64,000 bases of DNA. Source: Streptomyces spirodelae. Its GTDB lineage: Bacteria > Actinomycetota > Actinomycetes > Streptomycetales > Streptomycetaceae. The stretch's first letter is position 1; every line of letters begins with the position of its first letter. Shown one piece after another: positions 8,288-16,132 of the stretch. The stretch is from the NCBI RefSeq assembly GCF_017676385.1, contig NZ_JAFFZN010000004.1, forward strand, positions 186,001 to 250,000, read 5' to 3'. The notes beneath the pieces are model-generated. The model saw only the letters and a program-made list of their open reading frames with translations. It made no database searches and was not told the DNA's origin. Both the position numbers and the translations under genes were made by a program.

Positions 8288-9316
8288 TTGCGCGTGCTGC
8301 TCACCGGACACCAGGGCTACCTGGGCACCGTGATGGCCCCGGTCCTCACGGCCGCCGGACACGAGGTCGTCGGTCTCGACTCCGGCCTGTTCGCCGAGTG
8401 CGTCCTCGGCCCTTCGCCCGCCGACCCGCCGCAGGGCCATCGGGTGGACCTGCGCGACGTCTCGGCCGACCATGTGGCCGGGGTCGACGCCGTGATCCAC
8501 CTGGCCGCGCTCTCCAACGATCCGCTGGGATCGCTGGCTCCGGAGCTCACCTACGACATCAACCACCATGCGTCCGTACGCCTTGCCCGGCTGGCCCGCG
8601 AGGCCGGAGTACGCCGCTTCCTCTACGCCTCGACCTGCTCGGTCTACGGCGCGGCGGGCGGCGACGACCTGGTGGGCGAGGACGCCCCGCTGCGCCCGGT
8701 GACGCCGTACGCGGAGTCCAAGGTACGGGTGGAGGACGACCTGCACGCGCTCGCCGACGGCGACTTCAGCCCGGTGTTCATGCGCAACGCCACCGCCTTC
8801 GGCTACTCGCCCCGGCTGCGCGCCGACATCGTGCTGAACAACCTGGTGGGCCACGCGCTGCTGTCAGGCGAGGTCCTGGTGCTCTCCGACGGCACGCCCT
8901 GGCGTCCTCTGGTGCACGCTGCCGATATCGCACGGGCCTTCGCGGCTGCGCTGACAGCGCCGCGGGAAGCGGTGCACGCCCGCGCCTTCAACATCGGCAG
9001 CGAGATCAACAACGTCACGGTCGCCGAGATAGCCGAGCAGGTCGCCGAGGCGGTGTCCGGCGCGAAGGTGGTGATCAGCGGCGAGACCGGCGCCGATCCG
9101 CGCTCGTACCGGGTGGACTTTTCCCGGTTCCGCACCGCGATACCCGGCTTCGGCTGCGAGTGGACGGTGAACCGGGGGGCGCTCGAACTCGCCGCCGCCT
9201 ACCGCGAGTTCGGACTCACCCGGGACGACTTCGAGCAACGCTTCACCCGCCTCGCCGTGCTGCGCGCGGCGTCCGAGGCCGGTGCCGTTGACGACACCCT
9301 GCGGTGGCGCCGGTGA
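8288..9316 (+). CDS. NAD-dependent epimerase/dehydratase (extended SDR)
   Basis: A 342-residue extended short-chain dehydrogenase. It has the NAD motif GHQGYLG at residues 7-13, the active-site Ser/Thr region YASTCSVYG (114-121) and the catalytic YAESK (Y141, K145). Such enzymes epimerise, reduce or dehydrate sugar nucleotides. The start is an unusual TTG at 8288 (TTGCGCGTGCTGCTC), 3 bp after the previous stop; it places the first beta-strand RVLLTG correctly and no better start exists. The 3' end overlaps the DUF4910 gene by 13 bp. The exact sugar is not deducible. Confidence 0.85.
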   Translation: MRVLLTGHQGYLGTVMAPVLTAAGHEVVGLDSGLFAECVLGPSPADPPQGHRVDLRDVSADHVAGVDAVIHLAALSNDPLGSLAPELTYDINHHASVRLARLAREAGVRRFLYASTCSVYGAAGGDDLVGEDAPLRPVTPYAESKVRVEDDLHALADGDFSPVFMRNATAFGYSPRLRADIVLNNLVGHALLSGEVLVLSDGTPWRPLVHAADIARAFAAALTAPREAVHARAFNIGSEINNVTVAEIAEQVAEAVSGAKVVISGETGADPRSYRVDFSRFRTAIPGFGCEWTVNRGALELAAAYREFGLTRDDFEQRFTRLAVLRAASEAGAVDDTLRWRR

Positions 9317-10659
9317 CCGCGCCCGGCGACCGGCCGGTGACCGCGCCCGGCGACCGGCCGGTGACCGTGCCCGGCGACCGGCCGGTGACCGCGCCCGGCG
9401 AAGAGATGTACGCGCTGGTGGAGCGGATGTACCCGCTCTGCCGGAGCATCACGGGGGACGGGGTGCGCGCCACCCTGAAGATCGTCGGCGAGTACCTTCC
9501 GCTGCAGGTGCACGAGGTGCCGACCGGGACGCAGGTGCTCGACTGGACGGTTCCGCAGGAATGGAACATCCGGGACGCCTACATCGCCGACCCCGCGGGC
9601 AACCGGGTCGTCGACTTCGCCGCGTCCAGTCTGCACGTGCTGGGCTACAGCGTGCCGGTGTCGGCGACCATGCCGCTGGCCGAGCTTCGCTCGCACTTGC
9701 ACACCCTGCCGGACCACCCGTCCTGGGTGCCGTACCGCACCAGCTACTACAAGCCGGACTGGGGATTCTGCCTGGCGCAGCGGACCCTGGACGCGCTGCC
9801 TGACGGCGAGTACGAGGTGCGCATCGACTCCACACTCGCCGACGGTCACCTCACCTACGCCGAGCACGTCGTCCCCGGGCAGGTCACCGACGAGGTGCTC
9901 GTCTCCTGCCACGTCTGCCACCCCTCGCTGGCCAACGACAACCTGGCCGGTATCGCGGTGGCGACCTTCCTGGCCCGGGCGCTGGCGGAGCGGACGCCGT
10001 ACTACACCTACCGGTTCCTGTTCGCGCCCGGCACCATCGGCGCGATCACCTGGCTGGCCCGTAACAGGGAGCGGGTGGACCGCGTCAAGCACGGGCTCGT
10101 GCTTGCCTGCGCCGGAGACCGGGGATCGCTCACGTACAAGCGGAGCAGGCGCGGCGACGCGGAGATCGACCGTGTGCTGCCACACGTACTGGCCGCGTCC
10201 GAACGCCCGCACCGTGTCGCGGAGTTCACTCCGTACGGCTACGACGAGCGGCAGTTCTGCTCGCCCGGCTTCGACCTCGGCGTGGGCTCGCTCACCCGCA
10301 CCCCGTACGCGGGCTACCCCGAATACCACACCTCGGCGGACAACCTGGACTTCGTCTCCCCGGAGGCGATGGCGGACACGCTCGCCGTGTGCCGCGAGGC
10401 GTTCGCCGTCCTCGACCGCAACCGGCGGTATCTCAACCTCAGTCCCTACGGCGAGCCACAGCTGGGCCGACGTGGACTGTACGAAGCGCTCGGCGGCCGC
10501 AGCGATGCGAAGCAGGCCCAGCTGGCCATGCTCTGGGTGCTCAGCCTCTCCGACGGCCTGCACAGTGTGCTGGACGTCGCCGATCGGTCCGGACTGCCGT
10601 TCGACACCGTCGCCGAAGCGGCCGGCGCCCTGCACGGCGCCGGGCTGATCAAGGGCTGA
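9304..10659 (+). CDS. DUF4910 protein (M28-like peptidase fold plus winged helix)
   Basis: Up to 451 residues. The core matches DUF4910 proteins: an aminopeptidase-like domain with SCHVCHPSLANDNLAG (metal-ligand region, about residues 200-215) and a C-terminal winged helix (about 385-450, VLDVADRSGLPFDTVAEAAGALH). These proteins sit in surface-polysaccharide and modified-sugar loci, but their reaction is undefined. The N-terminus consists of tandem VTAPGDRP repeats (24-bp units, 9313-9402), each opening with a GTG. Translation could start at 9304, 9313, 9337, 9361, 9385 or ATG 9406, where the conserved domain begins (EMYALVERMYPLCRSITG). ATG 9406 has only a weak GAAGAG upstream, so the start is uncertain. 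Confidence 0.8.
   Translation: MAPVTAPGDRPVTAPGDRPVTVPGDRPVTAPGEEMYALVERMYPLCRSITGDGVRATLKIVGEYLPLQVHEVPTGTQVLDWTVPQEWNIRDAYIADPAGNRVVDFAASSLHVLGYSVPVSATMPLAELRSHLHTLPDHPSWVPYRTSYYKPDWGFCLAQRTLDALPDGEYEVRIDSTLADGHLTYAEHVVPGQVTDEVLVSCHVCHPSLANDNLAGIAVATFLARALAERTPYYTYRFLFAPGTIGAITWLARNRERVDRVKHGLVLACAGDRGSLTYKRSRRGDAEIDRVLPHVLAASERPHRVAEFTPYGYDERQFCSPGFDLGVGSLTRTPYAGYPEYHTSADNLDFVSPEAMADTLAVCREAFAVLDRNRRYLNLSPYGEPQLGRRGLYEALGGRSDAKQAQLAMLWVLSLSDGLHSVLDVADRSGLPFDTVAEAAGALHGAGLIKG
9313..9402 (+). repeat. 24-bp tandem repeat, 3.75 units, coding
   Basis: Units start at 9313, 9337 and 9361, with a partial unit at 9385-9402. Each encodes VTAPGDRP (one unit has VTVPGDRP). Because the unit is a multiple of three, copy-number change alters only the length of the DUF4910 protein's N-terminus or the choice of GTG start. 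Confidence 0.92.
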
Positions 10660-10664
10660 CGCCG

Positions 10665-11963
10665 ATGACCGCCGAGGGGGAGAATCCGCGGACAGCGGCG
10701 CCACCGATCCGATCAGCCCGGCGGGCCGTCGTCGGCCGGCTGTCCTGGGGACTGGCCGACCAGGCGGCCTCCAGCATGACCAACTTCGCCGTCGGCATCT
10801 ACGTGGCACGCTCGCTCGGGGTGACCGCGTTCGGCGTGTTCAGCCTCGCGTGGGTGACGTACGGGGTGGTGCTCAACGTCTCCCGTGGCCTTGCCACCGA
10901 CCCGCTGGTGGTGCGCTTCAGCGGCGTATCGGACACGTCCTGGCGCGGCGCTGTGGCCCGGTCGACGGGGACCGCACTCGGCGCGGGTGGCGTCATCGGC
11001 GCAGCGTCCGTGGCGGTCGGGCTCGGCCTCGGCGGTCGCGTGGGGCCCGCGTTCGCCGCCCTCGGCGTCATGCTGCCGGGGCTGCTGCTGCAGGACGCCT
11101 GGCGGTTCTCGTTCTTCGCCGCTGGCACCGGGCGGAAGGCGTTCGTCAATGACGTCGTGTGGGGCGTCGCGCTCGTCCCCGCCATGGTCGTGGCGGCCCG
11201 CGTGGGCACCGTGGCCGCTTTCGTCCTCGCCTGGGGCGCGTCCGCCACGGTGGCGGCGGGGTACGGCCACGTCCAGTCCGGTGTCCGGCCCCGGCTGACC
11301 GAGGCGCGCGGGTGGCTTCGCGAGCAGCGGGATCTCGGCTACCGGTACCTGGTCGAGAACGTCAGCCTCAGCGGCGCGAGTCAGCTGCGCGCTTACGGGC
11401 TCGGCGCGATGGTCGGGGTCGGCGCGGTGGGTGCGGTCCGGGGCGCCGAGCTCCTGCTCGGCCCGTTCCTCGCCGTGCTGATGGGGCTGTCGCTGGTCAC
11501 CGTTCCGGAGGCGGCACGGGTGCTGCGCCGGGCCCCGCACCGCCTCGGCACGTTCTGCCTCCTGCTGGGAGGGGGGCAGGCAGCCACCGCACTGCTCTGG
11601 GGCGGGGCGCTGCTGCTGATGCCGGACCGGCTCGGCGAGCTGGTGCTCGGCGGCGTCTGGCACTCCGCCGCGCAGCTCATCGTGCCGATCACCCTCGGCG
11701 TCGCGGGCGCCGGCCTCGGCACCGGCGTGGCGGCCGGGCTGCGCGCACTCGGCGCGGCCCGGCGCAGCCTGCGCTGTCAGCTGTTCGCCTCCACCTGCTA
11801 CGTCGGCGGCGGGCTCGGCGGAGCGGCTCTCGCCGGCACGGTCGGCTCGGCCTGGGGCGTCGCCGCCGCGACCGTCTGCGGCTCGGCCGTGTGGTGGCTG
11901 CACCTGCGGTACGCGCTGCGCGAGCACCACCACGACCCCATACGCGAAGTGAGGACGCCATGA
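10665..11963 (+). CDS. Polysaccharide flippase-like membrane protein (Wzx/MOP type)
   Basis: 432 residues, about 12 predicted transmembrane segments. It starts with a polar tail and then LSWGLADQAASSMTNFAVGIYVARSLG, the first-helix pattern of MOP-superfamily polysaccharide exporters. The expected role is flipping lipid-linked oligosaccharide from the cytoplasmic to the outer face for the Wzy-like protein at 3099. ATG 10665 lies 5 bp after the DUF4910 stop; the reading frame extends upstream only as overlap. The stop overlaps the next ATG (ATGA). Confidence 0.78.
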   Translation: MTAEGENPRTAAPPIRSARRAVVGRLSWGLADQAASSMTNFAVGIYVARSLGVTAFGVFSLAWVTYGVVLNVSRGLATDPLVVRFSGVSDTSWRGAVARSTGTALGAGGVIGAASVAVGLGLGGRVGPAFAALGVMLPGLLLQDAWRFSFFAAGTGRKAFVNDVVWGVALVPAMVVAARVGTVAAFVLAWGASATVAAGYGHVQSGVRPRLTEARGWLREQRDLGYRYLVENVSLSGASQLRAYGLGAMVGVGAVGAVRGAELLLGPFLAVLMGLSLVTVPEAARVLRRAPHRLGTFCLLLGGGQAATALLWGGALLLMPDRLGELVLGGVWHSAAQLIVPITLGVAGAGLGTGVAAGLRALGAARRSLRCQLFASTCYVGGGLGGAALAGTVGSAWGVAAATVCGSAVWWLHLRYALREHHHDPIREVRTP

Positions 11964-12916
11964 CCGCCCTTCCCCGGCTGAGCATCGGCCTGCCCGTGTA
12001 CAACGGCGAGGAGTACCTTCCCGAGGCGCTCGAAGCACTGCTCGGCCAGACCTACGAGGACTTCGAACTCGTCATCTCCGACAACGCCTCCACCGACGGG
12101 ACCCAGGGCATCTGCCGGAAGTACGCCGCGCGGGACTCACGCATCCGGTACCTCCGACTGCCCCGCAACATCGGCGCCGCGCCGAACCACAACCACGTGT
12201 TCGCCGAGTGCCGCGGCGAACTGTTCAAGTGGGCCTCGCACGACGACCTGTACGCCCGGGACCTGCTGCGGCGCTGCGTCGAGGCACTGGACGAGCGGCC
12301 GGACGTGATCCTCGCGCACACCGGCCAGGCGGTGATCGACGGCGACGGCCAGGTGAAGGTCCCGTACGCGTACACCCTCGCCACCGACTCGCCGCACGCG
12401 CCCGAGCGCTTCCGCAGCGTGCTGTTCGAGCCCGGTGGCGACGACTTCTACGGAGTGATGCGCGCCGACGTGCTGCGCCGGGTCAAGCCGCACGACAGCT
12501 ACCACCACGCGGACCGCACGTTCGTCGCCGAGATCGCCCTGCACGGCCCCTTCCACCAGGTGCCGGAGCTGCTGTACTTCCGCCGCGACCACCCCACCCG
12601 CGCCGAGCGCGCGAACCCCTCCAAGCGTTCCCGGTGCGTCAACCTGGACCCGCGCCGGGCAGGCCCGCTGCACCCGACGCCCCGGCTGCTCGCCGAGTAC
12701 GTCTGGGGTTTCGTCTCGGCGATCCGGCGGGCACCGTTGTCCTCGGCCGAACGCCGCGCGTGCTACGGCCATCTGGCCGCGTGGATGACCAGCCGGGCCC
12801 GGCCGGGCGCCGGCGAGCGGGTCGAGGACCGCGCCCCGGTCGACCCGGCTGTGCTCACCGTCTCCGTCGACGCGCTCGTCGCCGGGCGTGAGGGCAGTGC
12901 GGGGAGGCAGGCGTGA
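11960..12916 (+). CDS. Glycosyltransferase family 2
   Basis: A 318-residue GT-A enzyme. SIGLPVYNGEEYLPEALEALLGQT opens the domain (shown in parts: LPVYNGE, ISDNASTDGT near residue 40), and the metal-binding acidic motif is in WASHDDLY near residue 88. It should add one sugar to the lipid-linked glycan in the cytoplasm. It is translationally coupled to the flippase (4-bp overlap) and to the pyruvyl transferase (GTGA overlap). Donor unknown. Confidence 0.87.
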   Translation: MTALPRLSIGLPVYNGEEYLPEALEALLGQTYEDFELVISDNASTDGTQGICRKYAARDSRIRYLRLPRNIGAAPNHNHVFAECRGELFKWASHDDLYARDLLRRCVEALDERPDVILAHTGQAVIDGDGQVKVPYAYTLATDSPHAPERFRSVLFEPGGDDFYGVMRADVLRRVKPHDSYHHADRTFVAEIALHGPFHQVPELLYFRRDHPTRAERANPSKRSRCVNLDPRRAGPLHPTPRLLAEYVWGFVSAIRRAPLSSAERRACYGHLAAWMTSRARPGAGERVEDRAPVDPAVLTVSVDALVAGREGSAGRQA

Positions 12917-14181
12917 TCGCTGCCCGCGTCGGGGTGTTCGGCCTGCTCGGCTCCGGCAACCTCGGCAACGACGGATCGCTCGAAGCCGTACTCGGATATC
13001 TCCGCGCCGAGCACCCGGAGGCGGTCGTGGACGCGCTGTGCGGCGGACCGGAGACCGTCACGGCCCGGTACGGGATACCCGCGACGCGGCTGCACTGGTA
13101 CCGAGCGGAGTACCGGACCGCGTCCCGTGCGGGCGCGATCGCGGCCAAGGGACTGGGCAAGCTCGTCGACGTCTTCCGTACCGCCGCCTGGGTGCGTCGG
13201 CACGACGTCGTGATCGTGCCGGGCATGGGCGTCCTGGAGGCCACGCTGCCGCTGCGGCCGTGGGGCTTCCCGTACGCGCTGTTCCTGCTCTGCGCATCGG
13301 GCCGGTTGTTCGGCACCCGGGTCGCGCTGGTCGGCGTCGGCGCAGCCCCGATCGGTCAACGGTCGACCCGGGCACTGGTGCGCTGGTCGGCACGGCTGGC
13401 TGCGTACCGGTCGTACCGGGACGCGCTGTCCCGCGATGCCATACGGGACATGGGCGTGGACGCCGGACACGATGAGGTCTACCCGGACCTGGCGTTCGCC
13501 CTACCGATGCCGCGGTCGATCGTCTTCTCGGAACAGGCAGAGCCGACGGAGCACTCGGGCCCGCGGGGCCCGGTCTGCGTCGGCGTCATGGCCTTCCACG
13601 GCGGCAACGACGACCGTGCCCGGGCCGAGGAGATCCACCGGCGCTACCTGGACGGGACGACCCGTTTCGTACGCTCCCTGGCCTGGGACGGCAGGCCGGT
13701 CCGGCTGCTCATCGGCGACGACGTCGACCGGCCGGTGGTCGCCGCGATCCTCGACGCGGTGGACTCGCCGCTGGTCACCGCCGCCGAGGCGGCCTCGCTG
13801 GCCGACCTGATGAAGGAGACGGCGGCTGCCGAGTCCGTGGTGGCGACCCGGTACCACAACCTCGTCTGCGCGCTGAAGGCCGGCACGCCCACGCTGGCCC
13901 TGAGCTATGCGGCGAAGAGCGACGCGCTCATGGACCGGATGGGGCTGGGCGCGTACTGCCACCCCGCCCGCGAGGTCGACGCCGACCGGCTGCTGGACCA
14001 GTTCCAGGCGCTGGAGCGGCGGTCCGTCGAGCTGCGGCGGACCCTCGCCGAGCGGAACCTCGTCGCCGCACGGCAACTCCAGGACCAGTTCGCCGAGTTG
14101 ACCGCAGCCCTGTTCCCGGCGACCGGCCACGGCCGGGCCCACACCCGCACCCACACCCACACCCGGCAGGAGATTCCATGA
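12913..14181 (+). CDS. Polysaccharide pyruvyl transferase family protein
   Basis: A 422-residue PF04230 protein. It has GLLGSGNLGNDGSLEAV at the N-terminus, VIVPGMGVLE near residue 100 and the C-terminal VATRYHNLVCALKAGTPTLALSY motif. The family moves a pyruvyl ketal from PEP onto glycan residues, or acts as a related glycosyltransferase-like enzyme, giving negative charge to the polymer. The start is GTG 12913. The last residues (HTRTHTHTR) come from a CAC-ACC microsatellite at 14140-14166 just before the stop and look non-functional. The stop overlaps the next ATG. Confidence 0.85.
   Translation: MIAARVGVFGLLGSGNLGNDGSLEAVLGYLRAEHPEAVVDALCGGPETVTARYGIPATRLHWYRAEYRTASRAGAIAAKGLGKLVDVFRTAAWVRRHDVVIVPGMGVLEATLPLRPWGFPYALFLLCASGRLFGTRVALVGVGAAPIGQRSTRALVRWSARLAAYRSYRDALSRDAIRDMGVDAGHDEVYPDLAFALPMPRSIVFSEQAEPTEHSGPRGPVCVGVMAFHGGNDDRARAEEIHRRYLDGTTRFVRSLAWDGRPVRLLIGDDVDRPVVAAILDAVDSPLVTAAEAASLADLMKETAAAESVVATRYHNLVCALKAGTPTLALSYAAKSDALMDRMGLGAYCHPAREVDADRLLDQFQALERRSVELRRTLAERNLVAARQLQDQFAELTAALFPATGHGRAHTRTHTHTRQEIP
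14140..14166 (+). repeat. CAC/ACC microsatellite at the 3' end of a CDS
   Basis: Reads CAC ACC CGC ACC CAC ACC CAC ACC CGG and encodes HTRTHTHTR near the C-terminus of the pyruvyl transferase, 12 bp before the next start codon. Confidence 0.75.
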
Positions 14182-14729
14182 AAGCGACCGAAGTCCCGGA
14201 GATCTCCGGTGCCTACCTGTTCGAGCCGACGCCGCACGCCGACGAACGCGGCTTCTTCTGCCGCACCTTCGACGCCGACGTGATCCGCTCGGTGGGCCTC
14301 GCACCCGACACCTTCGTCCAGGACAGCCTCTCCCGCTCGGTGCGGGGCGTGCTGCGCGGCCTGCACCTGCGCTCCGGCGCGGGCGAGGCCAAACTGGTGC
14401 GGTGCTCGTACGGGAGGATCTTCGACGTCGTCGTGGACCTGCGGCCGGATTCGCCGACGTACCTGGGCCGGGCCTTCTTCGAGCTGTCCGGCGAGACACA
14501 GCTGACCGTGTACATCCCGGCGGGGTGTGCGCACGGCTTCCAGGCGCTGACCGAAACCGCTGACATCTCCTACCGGATCGACCGCCCGCACGATCCGTCC
14601 GAGGACGTGACGATCGCCTTCGACGACCCGGAGCTCGCCATTCCCTGGCCGCTTCCCGCCACATCGATGTCCCAGCGGGACCGGGAGGCGCCGAGCCTCG
14701 CCGAGGTCCTGAAGCAGAAGGAGAGGTGA
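14178..14729 (+). CDS. dTDP-4-dehydrorhamnose 3,5-epimerase-like protein (RmlC fold)
   Basis: A 183-residue cupin of usual RmlC length. Catalytic-region motifs are FCRTFD, FVQDSLSRSVRGVLRGLHLR (with the catalytic His in GLH; parts shown) and IPAGCAHGFQAL. In canonical enzymes the C-terminal segment contains a Tyr in a YY-P-E context; here it reads ISYRIDRPHDPSEDV, so the second catalytic residue may differ and the enzyme could be a 3- or 5-mono-epimerase or isomerase. It most likely inverts a 4-keto-6-deoxy NDP-sugar before or after C-methylation. ATG 14178 overlaps the previous stop. Confidence 0.85.
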   Translation: MKATEVPEISGAYLFEPTPHADERGFFCRTFDADVIRSVGLAPDTFVQDSLSRSVRGVLRGLHLRSGAGEAKLVRCSYGRIFDVVVDLRPDSPTYLGRAFFELSGETQLTVYIPAGCAHGFQALTETADISYRIDRPHDPSEDVTIAFDDPELAIPWPLPATSMSQRDREAPSLAEVLKQKER

Positions 14730-14736
14730 GGCGGGC

Positions 14737-16119
14737 GTGGACACCGAAGACACCCGAAACGCCGGAGAGTTCCTCCTGCCCCGGTCCCGGGCGGCGAACG
14801 AGCGGCTGCACGCCGTGATCCCCGGGGGCGCGCACACCTACGCCAAGGGCGACGACCAGTACCCCGAGAACCTCGCCCCCGTCATCAGCCACGGCCGCGG
14901 CGCCCACGTGTGGGACGTCGACGGCAACCGCTACATCGAGTACGGCTCCGGCCTCAGGTCGGTCAGCCTCGGTCACGCCCACCCGCGCGTGACCGAGGCG
15001 GTGCGACGCGAACTCGACCGCGGCAGCAACTTCGTCCGGCCGTCCATCGTGGAGGCCGAGGCCGCGGAACGCTTCCTGGCCACGGTGCCGACCGCCGAGA
15101 TGGTGAAGTTCGCGAAGAACGGCTCCGACGCCACCACCGCCGCCGTGCGCCTCGCCCGGGCCGTCACCGGGCGCCCCCGGGTGGCCGTCTGCGCCGACCA
15201 TCCGTTCTTCTCCGTCGACGACTGGTTCATCGGCACCACGCCGATGTCCGCCGGCATCCCGGCCGCGACCACCGAGCTGACCGTGGCGTTCCCGTACGGG
15301 GACCTGGCCGCCACCGAGGAACTGCTCACCCGGTACGCCGGCGAGATCGCCTGCCTGATCCTCGAACCCGCCACCCACACCGAGCCTTTCCCGAGCTCCC
15401 AACCTGGTCCGAGCAGGGGAGACCCCACCACGGACTACCTCGCCGGGCTGCGCGAGCTGGCCGACCGGCACGGCTGCGTACTCGTCTTCGATGAGATGAT
15501 CACCGGCTTCCGCTGGTCCGAGGCGGGCGCCCAGGGACTGTACGGCGTCGTCCCCGACCTCTCCACGTTCGGCAAGGCGCTGGGCAACGGGTTCGCCGTC
15601 TCCGCGCTGGCCGGATGCCGCGAGCTGATGGAGCGGGGCGGGCTGCGCCACTCCGGCGAGCGGGTGTTCCTGCTGTCCACCACGCACGGCGCGGAAACGC
15701 ACTCCCTGGCAGCGGCAATGGCCGTGCAGACCACCTACGTCGAGGAAGGCGTCACCGCACGGCTGCACGCACTCGGCGAGCGGCTGGCCGCCGGTGTCCG
15801 CGACGCCGCGGCCGGTATGGGCGTCGGCGACCACGTCGTCGTACGCGGCCGGGCCAGCAACCTGGTCTTCGCCACCCTCGACGAGAACGGGCAGCCGTCG
15901 CAGCAGTACCGCACCCTGTTCCTGCGCCGGCTCCTCGCGGGCGGGGTGCTGGCCCCCTCGTTCGTGGTGAGCAGCGCGCTCACCGAGGCCGATATCGACC
16001 ACACCGTCGAGGTGGTGTCCCAGGCATGTGCGGTGTACCGGAAGGCACTGGACGCCGCCGACCCCACCCCCTGGCTGGACGGGCGGCCGGTGAAGCCCGT
16101 GTTCCGCCGCCTGGCGTAG
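14737..16119 (+). CDS. Class III PLP aminotransferase (glutamate-1-semialdehyde aminomutase-like)
   Basis: 460 residues. IPGGAHTYAKGDDQYP and GRGAHVWDVDGNRYIEYGSG are signatures of the GSA-aminomutase-like branch; the PLP Asp lies in LVFDEMITGFRW and the Schiff-base Lys in STFGKALGNGF. In polysaccharide loci these enzymes install an amino group on a keto sugar or make an amino-acid decoration; true HemL would be unlinked. GTG 14737 has GAGG upstream, 7 bp after the previous gene. About 13 residues (PFPSSQPGPSRGD) derive from a short repeat inserted at 15390-15425. It ends the operon, 13 bp from the convergent PAP2 gene. Confidence 0.85.
   Translation: MDTEDTRNAGEFLLPRSRAANERLHAVIPGGAHTYAKGDDQYPENLAPVISHGRGAHVWDVDGNRYIEYGSGLRSVSLGHAHPRVTEAVRRELDRGSNFVRPSIVEAEAAERFLATVPTAEMVKFAKNGSDATTAAVRLARAVTGRPRVAVCADHPFFSVDDWFIGTTPMSAGIPAATTELTVAFPYGDLAATEELLTRYAGEIACLILEPATHTEPFPSSQPGPSRGDPTTDYLAGLRELADRHGCVLVFDEMITGFRWSEAGAQGLYGVVPDLSTFGKALGNGFAVSALAGCRELMERGGLRHSGERVFLLSTTHGAETHSLAAAMAVQTTYVEEGVTARLHALGERLAAGVRDAAAGMGVGDHVVVRGRASNLVFATLDENGQPSQQYRTLFLRRLLAGGVLAPSFVVSSALTEADIDHTVEVVSQACAVYRKALDAADPTPWLDGRPVKPVFRRLA
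15390..15425 (+). repeat. Short palindromic repeat, copy 3, inside CDS
   Basis: Reads TTTCCCGAGCTCCC, a short spacer, then CGAGCAGGGGAGACCCC. Both ends match copy 2 read on the other strand (TTCCCCGAGCTC and GAGCAGGGGACATCCC). It is absorbed in frame into the aminotransferase. Confidence 0.6.
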
Positions 16120-16132
16120 ACGTGACGTGACG

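Noticed and set aside
9313..9402. CRISPR-like repeat array
   Set aside because: Head-to-tail 24-bp units with no spacers, in frame with a coding sequence.
13501..16002. Minus-strand open frame of 833 codons opposite the pyruvyl transferase, epimerase and aminotransferase
   Set aside because: Antisense shadow; the plus-strand frames contain complete enzyme motifs and coupled starts.
14737..16119. Housekeeping hemL (tetrapyrrole synthesis)
   Set aside because: It sits at the end of a polysaccharide operon and has a divergent N-terminus, so a sugar or decoration aminotransferase is more likely.
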